A stretch of DNA of 5,280 nt from CAYGZQ01 sp964354375 [NCBI: uncultured Planctomycetota bacterium] (GTDB lineage: Bacteria; JAJVIF01; JAPKYR01), in NCBI GenBank assembly GCA_964354375.1, contig CAYGZQ010000007.1, positions 23,073 through 28,352 of the forward strand, given 5' to 3'. The notes beneath the pieces are model-generated. The model was not told the DNA's origin and searched no databases. It worked only from the letters and a program-made list of their open reading frames with translations. This document shows, piece by piece, positions 1 through 4,246 of this stretch. Position numbers and translations under genes: made by a program. Position 1 is the stretch's first letter; each line of letters begins with the position of its first letter.

Positions 1-53
1 CCCCCTGTAGTCCCCCCCAAGGGGGGGACGGCTAAGAGACCGACTTGATTACA
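1..53 (+). repeat. G/C-tract snap-back repeat, direct copy A
   Basis: First of two direct copies; the left end may be cut by the window edge. The unit runs CCCCCTGTAG, then a self-complementary core GTC7-AA-G7AC (positions 10-29), then GGCTAAGAGACCGA, and fades out at TTACA. The core would fold into a hairpin of two Cs-and-Gs arms with only an AA loop. Compared with copy B at 66-119 the tail has a few substitutions and the core one C fewer. This is the form of a REP-like or miniature mobile repeat; no transposase is visible, so the class is inference. Confidence 0.85.
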
Positions 54-65
54 TGTCTGTGTGCC

Positions 66-119
66 CCCCCTGTAGTCCCCCCCCAAGGGGGGGACGGCTA
101 AGAGACCGATTTTGTTACA
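66..119 (+). repeat. G/C-tract snap-back repeat, direct copy B
   Basis: Second direct copy, offset about 65 bp from copy A. It has the same order of parts: CCCCCTGTAG at 66-75, core with C8 (77-84), AA (85-86) and G7 (87-93), then ACGGCTAAGAGACCGA to 109, and a diverged tail ending TTACA at 119. It is preceded by two further Cs. The C-tract length difference from copy A (8 against 7) is what slippage in homopolymers produces, in the cell or in sequencing. Confidence 0.85.
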
Positions 120-149
120 CGCCTTTATACGCGGAGCATTCAGAAGAAA

Positions 150-183
150 CCGTCCCCCCCCTTGGGGGGGACTACAGGAGGGG
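150..183 (-). repeat. G/C-tract snap-back repeat, inverted partial copy C
   Basis: This is the reverse complement of the left and core parts of copies A and B: CCGTC8 (150-161), TT, G7AC (164-172), TACAGG, then AGGGG instead of an unbroken G run. The GGCTAAGAGACCGA part of the other copies is missing: the sequence left of 150 (AGAAGAAA) does not match it. Copies B and C therefore face each other around 120-149, giving a tail-to-tail arrangement like that of BIME-type repeat pairs. It ends about 50 bp before the dehydrogenase start codon. Confidence 0.8.
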
Positions 184-206
184 TATCGACAGGCGCTTGC
201 CTACCC
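181..206. other. Short imperfect hairpin ahead of the dehydrogenase
   Basis: GGGTA (181-185) pairs with TACCC (202-206), and GGC (192-194) with GCC (199-201) around a GCTT loop; TCGACA is left as a one-sided bulge. The stem totals eight pairs and abuts repeat copy C. It may be part of the repeat's edge or a leader structure. No promoter with good -35 and -10 boxes was found in 1-235. Confidence 0.25.
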
Positions 207-235
207 TGCTGAAACCCGCTAAACTCCACTGAGCC

Positions 236-1270
236 ATGCGTGTCGCGATGTATTACCGCAATGACGATGTTCGCATCGAGGACCTTCCGGTCCCCGAAAT
301 CCGGCATGGGGAGATGCTCCTCAAGGTCATGGCGGTCGGAATTTGCGGGTCCGATGTGCACGAGTTTTATCGCGTTCATCAGGCGCCATTGGTACTCGGG
401 CATGAGCTTGCGGGGATAGTTGAGAAGGTCGGAGAGGGTGTCACGGACTACAAGCCCGGCGACCGGCTGTTCATCTTCCATCATGTGCCCTGCGGGGCAT
501 GTCCGAGATGCGTCAACGGTCACGAGACCGCCTGCGACACATTCAAAAAGGTCCATTTCTTTCCCGGCGGTTTCGCCGAGTACGTGCGAGTCCATCCTCT
601 GCAAGTCAGGCTCGGGGCGATCCCGATGCCGGATGAAATGGAGTTCGAGGTCGCCGCGTTCGGCGAGCCGGTAGGATGCTGCGTGCGCGGACAGCGCCTC
701 GGCGGTGTCGCTCCCGGCAAGAAAGTGCTGATCATCGGGTCCGGCATCGCGGGAGTGATGCATATTCAACTGGCAAAAATCTTCGGCGCGAGCCTGGTTG
801 TGGCGTCCGATATCCATCCATATCGCAAAGCCGCAGCCAAGAGGTTCGGCGCGGATGAGGTTCTGGACGGAAGCGATGACATCGCCGCGAGATTCAGAGA
901 GTTGAATGACGGCTGGGGAGCCGATGTCGTGATCCTTAACGCAATGGCCCCGTCCGCTGTCCGGCAGGCCATGGACGCCGTCGAAAAGGGCGGCACCATC
1001 CTCGTCTTCGGACTCGGCGGACCCGACCAGACCATGAACGTCCCCCTGGGCAGATTCCTCGCCGGCGAGATTTCCGTCATCACTTCATACTCGGGCGCGC
1101 CCGAGGACTCACATAGAGGGTTTGACCTCATCAAGTCCGGACAGATCGATGTAAAAGACATGATCACCCACCGGCTTCCGCTGGAGGAAGTTCAGGAGGG
1201 ATTCCGGCTGACCGCTTCTGCGGGCGAATCGCTGAAGGTCATGCTCTATCCGCACGGTTTGCCGAAGTAG
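236..1270 (+). CDS. Zinc-dependent medium-chain alcohol/polyol dehydrogenase (threonine/sorbitol dehydrogenase-like)
   Basis: NAD(P)-dependent oxidation of a secondary alcohol, probably a polyol, sugar acid or amino alcohol; the exact substrate cannot be read from the sequence. At 344 residues it is the usual family length. The GroES-like N-terminal half carries the catalytic zinc ligands C37, H56-E57 (in GHE) and E144 (in GEP). The structural zinc lobe has C86, C89, C92 and C100. The Rossmann half has GSGIAG at 168-173, and D192 at the end of the second strand, which favours NAD over NADP. The start is bounded by an in-frame TGA at 230-232, so 236 is the earliest ATG; the ATG at 248 is an alternative. 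Neither has a clear Shine-Dalgarno site. The LsrF-like aldolase follows 30 bp downstream and is probably co-transcribed, suggesting that oxidation feeds an aldol or retro-Claisen cleavage. Family confidence is high, substrate confidence low. Confidence 0.95.
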   Translation: MRVAMYYRNDDVRIEDLPVPEIRHGEMLLKVMAVGICGSDVHEFYRVHQAPLVLGHELAGIVEKVGEGVTDYKPGDRLFIFHHVPCGACPRCVNGHETACDTFKKVHFFPGGFAEYVRVHPLQVRLGAIPMPDEMEFEVAAFGEPVGCCVRGQRLGGVAPGKKVLIIGSGIAGVMHIQLAKIFGASLVVASDIHPYRKAAAKRFGADEVLDGSDDIAARFRELNDGWGADVVILNAMAPSAVRQAMDAVEKGGTILVFGLGGPDQTMNVPLGRFLAGEISVITSYSGAPEDSHRGFDLIKSGQIDVKDMITHRLPLEEVQEGFRLTASAGESLKVMLYPHGLPK

Positions 1271-1289
1271 CCATACGGACCGGGAATCT

Positions 1290-1296
1290 GGAGGAG
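1290..1296 (+). promoter_or_regulatory. Strong ribosome binding site of the aldolase gene
   Basis: GGAGGAG sits just ahead of the ATG at 1301, with six bases between the GGAGG core and the start codon. It fixes the aldolase start. No separate promoter is visible in the 30-bp gap, which supports co-transcription with the dehydrogenase. Confidence 0.85.
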
Positions 1297-1300
1297 AATT

Positions 1301-2089
1301 ATGAACTGGGGACTCAAGAATCGACTGAGCAGGATAATCAAACCGGAAGACAATCGCTGCCTGATGCTTGCCATCGATCACGGCTACTTCCTGGGGCCTG
1401 TGAAGGGGCTCGAGAATCCGAAAGAGACAATCCCGCCCCTTATGCCCTACGCCGACGCGCTGATGCTCACGCGGGGCCTTCTCAGAAACTGCATCCCGCC
1501 CGAGAGCAATGTGCCGGTCGTGCTGCGAGTCTCCGGCGCGACATCGATCGAGCGCGACGAGCTTCCCGACGAGGGTCTGACCGTCGCGTTCGAGGACGCA
1601 GTGCGTCTGAATGTCTCCGCGATAACCCTCTCGATCTTCGTCGGCACTCCATACGAGCGCCAGACTCTGATGGCTCTTTCCGAGCTGGTCGATCTTGGCG
1701 AGGAATACGGCATCCCGGTGCTTGCGGTGACTGCCGTCGGGCGCGAGCTTGGGCAGAAGGACGCGCGTTATTTCTCGCTCGCATGCCGGATCGCAGCCGA
1801 GCAGGGTGCGCATTTCGTCAAGACCTATTTCTGCGACGATTTCGAGAAGGTGACGTCGAGCTGCATGATCCCGGTCGTGATCGCAGGCGGGAAGAAGATC
1901 GATTCCGAGATGGATGTCTTCGAGATGGCTCACCAGGCCATACAGCAGGGAGCGGTCGGATGCGACTTCGGCAGGAATATCTTCCAGAACCCGCATCCGG
2001 TCGCGATGATCAGGGCGCTGCGCTCAATCGTCCACGAAGGCAAGACTCCGAAACAAGCACTGGAGATGTACAAGACGCAGAGCAAATAG
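1301..2089 (+). CDS. LsrF/DeoC-family class I aldolase or thiolase
   Basis: TIM-barrel Schiff-base enzyme of the DeoC/FbaB/LsrF group. From memory it aligns closely with E. coli LsrF almost throughout: NWGLKNRLSRI (2-12), AIDHGYF (24-30), the TRG motif (57-59), DAVRLN (99-104), RYFSLACRIAAE (156-167), IAGGKK (194-199) and GRNIFQ-HPVAM (224-236). K174, in the VKTY segment, lines up with the catalytic K203 of LsrF; D26 lies in the conserved DHGYF. The 262 residues lack the roughly 29-residue N-terminal extension of LsrF. LsrF itself converts phosphorylated AI-2 breakdown product (3-hydroxy-5-phosphonooxypentane-2,4-dione) and CoA to acetyl-CoA and DHAP. No lsr kinase, transporter or repressor is in this window, so a different substrate supplied by the adjacent dehydrogenase is likely. 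The gene ends 11 bp from the convergent SprT-like gene, with no convincing terminator between them. Confidence 0.92.
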   Translation: MNWGLKNRLSRIIKPEDNRCLMLAIDHGYFLGPVKGLENPKETIPPLMPYADALMLTRGLLRNCIPPESNVPVVLRVSGATSIERDELPDEGLTVAFEDAVRLNVSAITLSIFVGTPYERQTLMALSELVDLGEEYGIPVLAVTAVGRELGQKDARYFSLACRIAAEQGAHFVKTYFCDDFEKVTSSCMIPVVIAGGKKIDSEMDVFEMAHQAIQQGAVGCDFGRNIFQNPHPVAMIRALRSIVHEGKTPKQALEMYKTQSK

Positions 2090-2100
2090 CTTCGCAAACG

Positions 2101-2868
2101 CTACCTCCTGCCCCTCTTGTAGTGCCTCCTGATAAGCCGGGCGACCTGCGCCACCTCCCATTGCTCTGCGCGTTTGAGGTGGGGGAAGCGCTCCTCGAAT
2201 TCGAGAAAAGCCTTGCTGTGCACCTTGCGGCGGCCGTTGGAGCCGTTCTCCGGGGGCGACGCCTGGTGGCAGAGCTCATGCCACACGATATGGTCCACGA
2301 TGAAAGCAGGCACGTCGGGCGCGTCCAGGATCGCGTTCACCAGGATCAGCGGACCCTCCGGCGTGTCCCTGTGAGTGCCCCACGTTATGCCTCGCCTGCC
2401 GACCCTCACCGGCGACCATCCGACTTTCGGCAGCGGTCTCAGCGGGCGGTCGAGCAGCGGAAGAAGCCGCCCGATAGTCTTGTCAAGATCGTGGAAAAGG
2501 CCCCTCGCAGGCCTGACCACGAGCCTGCTCTTGCCCTCTCCCAGCTCCCTGGGGAAAAATCGGTCGATGAAACGCTCGAACCGCTCGCGATCCCTCGACC
2601 CGGCTCGGCCGCTCATCACGTTCGCAAGGGATATGAGGTCCAGCTCGGTCGCGCGCTGATAGATTCTGTGCAGATTCAGTACGCCGTTCTTGCCGACCGA
2701 CGCCATCACGCGACGGTTGGTTTTCCAGCGCACGACCCTGACCTTCAGGCCATGTTCCCGCGCCAGCCTCAGCGCCGTGTCTTCCACCTTTCGAATTCTG
2801 GAAATCGAGGGCTGCGGAAAACCGTTGCGGGTCTCAAACAAATCCAACTGCTCAGGGCACTCCTTCAT
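2101..2868 (-). CDS. SprT-like zinc metalloprotease with N-terminal clamp-binding-type motif
   Basis: Predicted soluble zinc-dependent peptidase; SprT/Spartan-type proteases act on DNA-bound or crosslinked proteins. The active site is VWHELCHQ: H197, E198, H201. H217, in KVHSKAF, is the likely third zinc ligand, followed by a helix (FLEFEERF) as in SprT and WLM/YgjP-type families. Ahead of it lie ILVNAILDAPDVPAFIVDHI, the usual strand and helix before the metal site. An N-terminal QLDLF (residues 7-11) matches the bacterial sliding-clamp-binding consensus. A basic tail, RRHYKRGRR, could bind DNA. At 255 residues it is longer than minimal SprT proteins, and residues 20-150 are not recognised with confidence. 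An in-frame TAA lies 12 bases upstream of the ATG (2881-2883), so no longer start exists. There is no Shine-Dalgarno site; see the promoter entry at 2878-2906. No signal peptide or membrane segment is visible. Alternatives: another M48- or YgjP-like zinc peptidase. Confidence 0.85.
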   Translation of the reverse strand: MKECPEQLDLFETRNGFPQPSISRIRKVEDTALRLAREHGLKVRVVRWKTNRRVMASVGKNGVLNLHRIYQRATELDLISLANVMSGRAGSRDRERFERFIDRFFPRELGEGKSRLVVRPARGLFHDLDKTIGRLLPLLDRPLRPLPKVGWSPVRVGRRGITWGTHRDTPEGPLILVNAILDAPDVPAFIVDHIVWHELCHQASPPENGSNGRRKVHSKAFLEFEERFPHLKRAEQWEVAQVARLIRRHYKRGRR

Positions 2869-2877
2869 GGCGCGGAG

Positions 2878-2906
2878 ATATTAGTCCACCTCAGGCCCGC
2901 TGGCAA
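2878..2906 (-). promoter_or_regulatory. Sigma-70-like promoter placed for a leaderless SprT-like mRNA
   Basis: Reading the minus strand, TTGCCA (2906 to 2901, five of six matches to TTGACA) is followed after exactly 17 bp by TAATAT (2883 to 2878, keeping the key A2 and T6 of the -10 box). The ATG begins ten positions past the end of the -10 box, so transcription would start at or within a few bases of it. This agrees with the absence of a Shine-Dalgarno sequence. Prediction from sequence only. Confidence 0.5.
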
Positions 2907-2920
2907 TCGAAAGCCGGGCC
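2894..2920. other. Inverted repeat over the SprT-like promoter
   Basis: GGCCCGCT (2894-2901) faces AGCCGGGCC (2912-2920), giving an eight-pair stem with one bulged C and a ten-base loop. It overlaps the proposed -35 box and spacer of the SprT-like gene, so in DNA form it could be a repressor site. In a plus-strand transcript it would be a leader hairpin. Function unknown. Confidence 0.35.
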
Positions 2921-2972
2921 TCCGGGGCGATTTTTCCGGGACATTTTGCCCCGGAAAACACCCTCCCGGAAA
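2921..2972. promoter_or_regulatory. Overlapping, mutually exclusive inverted repeats in the divergent region
   Basis: TTTTCCGGG (2932-2940) and CCCGGAAAA (2950-2958) form a perfect nine-pair inverted repeat with a nine-base loop. The flanking TCCGGGGC (2921-2928) and GCCCCGGA (2948-2955) form a perfect eight-pair one that shares the same right arm. A second CCCGGAAA at 2965-2972 offers another partner for the first arm. The cluster lies between the divergent SprT-like and HD genes, just upstream of the proposed SprT-like promoter. It could be an operator, or a switching leader of the HD transcript. Confidence 0.4.
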
Positions 2973-3051
2973 CGGGCGGCCGATTCCGCCGAAATATGCC
3001 GTCCCAGCCATCCGGCCCTTGTTTTAAGGGGGGTATATGAGTACCTTTTAG

Positions 3052-3076
3052 AAGCCCCCGAACCGAACGGGGGCTT
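3052..3076 (+). promoter_or_regulatory. Perfect hairpin enclosing the HD gene's ribosome binding site
   Basis: AAGCCCCCG (3052-3060) and CGGGGGCTT (3068-3076) form nine uninterrupted pairs around an AACCGAA loop. The GGGGG at 3069-3073 is the only Shine-Dalgarno-like sequence for the ATG at 3080, six bases away, and is wholly inside the 3' arm. Folded RNA would hide it. There is no U-tract on either side, which argues against a normal intrinsic terminator. Confidence 0.5.
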
Positions 3077-3079
3077 GAC

Positions 3080-3796
3080 ATGAACAAGTTCGATTTTCTC
3101 CCCCAGGAACGGGTCGCCACCGGCAAGCCGTTGGACAGGGATTTGGCGCTTGCGGTCGCGAGCGATCCGCGCCTTCACGCGCTCGTGCGGGCGGCGGACA
3201 AGTATCTCGACGCAATCGGCTACACCGAGCACGGTCCCCGTCATACCCAGCTTGTCGCCAAGCGCGCCCGGAAGGTGGCGCTCGACCTCGGCCACGCGCC
3301 CAGGGTCGCCGAGCGTGCCTTTCTCGCCGGGCTTACCCACGACATCGGCAACGCGCTCGGCAGACACTCCCACGGAGTGTCATCGGCAATGCTCATTTAT
3401 CCCATTTTGGTCGATCATGGCATTGACTACGATGACATCACGGCCGTCCTAATGGCTGTCAGCAACCATGAGGAGGATTTCGGCATCCCGGTTGACGAAA
3501 CCGGCGCGTGCATGGTGATAGCCGACAAAACCGACGTCCACAGATCGCGCGTGCGGTATCCCGATCCCACAACCCAGGATATCCATGACAGGGTCAACTT
3601 GGCCACGAAAAAATGCACCCTCACAGCCGACGCCAGGGAGCGTCTGATAAAGCTGGATGTTGTGATCGACACTGCTATCGCCAGCGTGATGGAGTATTTC
3701 GAGATATTCACGTCGCGCATGGTTATGGTGCGACGCGCGTCGCGCCTTCTGGGCTGCCGATTCCTGCTCGTCATAAACGGGGTAGAGCTCTCTTAG
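3080..3796 (+). CDS. HD-domain metal-dependent phosphohydrolase, conserved family of unknown substrate
   Basis: Predicted cytosolic hydrolase of the HD superfamily, which cleaves phosphate esters (nucleotides, cyclic dinucleotides, pyrophosphorylated nucleotides) using one or two bound metals. The motif order is YTEHGPRH (48-55), LTHDIGN (85-91, the HD pair H87-D88), HSHG (96-99), NHEE (129-132) and ADKTDVHRSRVR (148-159). This gives candidate ligands H55, H87, D88, H98, H130 and D149, and many histidines suggest a two-metal site. The C-terminal half keeps IHDRVN (168-173), SVMEYFEIF (202-210) and LGCRFLLVING (224-234). I recall this whole pattern from one widespread bacterial family annotated only as HD domain protein. 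At 238 residues it appears full length; the first 30 or so residues are variable. An in-frame TGA at 3038-3040 and no other start before 3080 fix the ATG. It is divergent from the SprT-like gene and followed by a hairpin at 3839-3864. Confidence 0.9.
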   Translation: MNKFDFLPQERVATGKPLDRDLALAVASDPRLHALVRAADKYLDAIGYTEHGPRHTQLVAKRARKVALDLGHAPRVAERAFLAGLTHDIGNALGRHSHGVSSAMLIYPILVDHGIDYDDITAVLMAVSNHEEDFGIPVDETGACMVIADKTDVHRSRVRYPDPTTQDIHDRVNLATKKCTLTADARERLIKLDVVIDTAIASVMEYFEIFTSRMVMVRRASRLLGCRFLLVINGVELS

Positions 3797-3838
3797 AAAC
3801 AATCAGGTACGCGACAGCCGGCTAGCCCTAAAACGCAA

Positions 3839-3864
3839 GCCCACCTGCTATTCTTCAGGTGGGC
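3839..3864. terminator. GC-rich hairpin, possible terminator after the HD gene
   Basis: GCCCACCTG (3839-3847) and CAGGTGGGC (3856-3864) pair perfectly over nine bases with an eight-base loop, 42 bases past the HD stop codon. On the plus strand the following bases (CAGGGTCTTAGAG) are not U-rich. On the minus strand the tail is TTGCGTTTTAGGG, a better intrinsic-terminator tail, but no minus-strand gene is known to reach here. It could serve as a 3' end or stability element for the HD mRNA. Confidence 0.4.
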
Positions 3865-4054
3865 CAGGGTCTTAGAGAGTAAGGTTTCTGTTTTCCAGCA
3901 GATTCTCTCTCTCTGCCACTTCCCCATGCAAACCCGATGCCATGATACCGGTACGCTTATTCCCCGTTTCACTCCCATTAAGTTTCGCGTCATGAAGCGC
4001 CCATCAAATCCGGTACGGAGAAAAATCAGGTTCAACAGGACACGAAGGTCCGGC

Positions 4055-4084
4055 GAACCGTCCCGCAGGATTGGAACCGTCCCG
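4055..4084. repeat. Short direct repeat GAACCGTCCCG, two copies
   Basis: Identical 11-base words lie at 4055-4065 and 4074-4084, a 19-bp period (near two helical turns). The nine-base part AACCGTCCC also occurs at 148-156, at the edge of repeat copy C. It may be a regulator site or a fragment of a dispersed repeat; the sequence does not decide. Confidence 0.45.
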
Positions 4085-4119
4085 GATTTTCCCATGCCGG
4101 ACATACTGTCCCCTCCCGC

Positions 4120-4148
4120 TGGACACTGCGCCAAGCCTTAGTTAATAT
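4120..4148 (+). promoter_or_regulatory. Sigma-70-like promoter for the SahR-like gene
   Basis: TGGACA (4120-4125, five of six matches to TTGACA), a 17-bp spacer, then TAATAT (4143-4148). Transcription would start near 4155, leaving a leader of about 90 bases before the ATG at 4247. A perfect TTGACA at 4174-4179 has no acceptable -10 box at normal spacing and is not preferred. Confidence 0.45.
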
Positions 4149-4223
4149 TGGGGTGACGTAGGAATGCTGTAGGTTGACATTTCCCGGATCTGGTTTCGTT
4201 TGCGTGGTGGACAGGGTCAAGTA

Positions 4224-4243
4224 ATCACTACCGGGGCGGTGAT
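4224..4243 (+). promoter_or_regulatory. Inverted repeat overlapping the ribosome binding site of the SahR-like gene
   Basis: ATCAC (4224-4228) and GTGAT (4239-4243) are perfect inverted arms ten bases apart. The right arm is part of GGTGATC (4238-4244 plus one shared base), which is complementary to the extended 3' end of 16S rRNA (GATCACC) and sits at the correct place before the ATG at 4247. The site could be an autoregulatory operator of the downstream ArsR-type protein, or a weak RNA hairpin covering the ribosome binding site. Confidence 0.35.
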
Positions 4244-4246
4244 CTG

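Larger units (their letters stand above)
3797..4246. other. Gene-poor 450-bp region between the HD and SahR-like genes
   Basis: No reading frame here looks like a real protein. The longest (4134 to 3793, minus, 113 codons) has no recognisable motif, is rich in Cys, Trp and Arg, and spans repeats. What the stretch does hold: the palindrome GGCTAGCC (3819-3826), a strong hairpin (3839-3864), an 11-base TC tract (3904-3914), CCGGTACG twice (3948-3955, 4010-4017), and GAACCGTCCCG twice (4055-4065, 4074-4084). It also holds GGACA-TAC-TGTCC (4099-4111), a promoter candidate and a possible operator next to the SahR-like gene. It may be remains of a repeat element, or contain a small RNA. Confidence 0.6.

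Noticed and set aside
1-183. CRISPR array
   Set aside because: Only two direct copies and one inverted copy, with a single 12-bp spacer between the direct copies; unit and spacer do not fit.
140-817. 225-codon minus-strand frame ending in repeat copy C
   Set aside because: It is antisense to the zinc-binding half of the dehydrogenase; its C-terminus (PPVVPPKGG) is just the translated repeat.
1109-1996. 295-codon minus-strand frame opposite the dehydrogenase and aldolase
   Set aside because: It bridges two real genes in antisense and shows no domain; its length is explained by the third-position GC of the genes beneath it.
2085-2105. Shared bidirectional terminator between the convergent aldolase and SprT-like genes
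   Set aside because: Only TAGC and GCTA four-base arms are present, with no U-tract; too weak to call.
1783-3027. 414-codon open frame on the plus strand across the SprT-like gene
   Set aside because: It is antisense to a gene with clear catalytic motifs, spans the aldolase end and the intergenic region, and its translation is Arg/Pro-rich with no motif: a high-GC shadow frame.
3019-3047. Promoter for the HD gene (TTGTTT-N17-TACCTT)
   Set aside because: The -10 box matches only three of six positions, and the nearby TATATG has no -35 box at proper spacing.
3793-4134. 113-codon minus-strand frame in the gap after the HD gene
   Set aside because: No recognisable motif, unusual composition, passes through a strong hairpin and short repeats, and has no good ribosome binding site. 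A real small gene cannot be fully excluded.
4150-4246. SAH or SAM riboswitch ahead of the SahR-like gene
   Set aside because: The conserved core elements of the SAH riboswitch as I know them are not visible, and the leader lacks the multi-stem layout of SAM classes.
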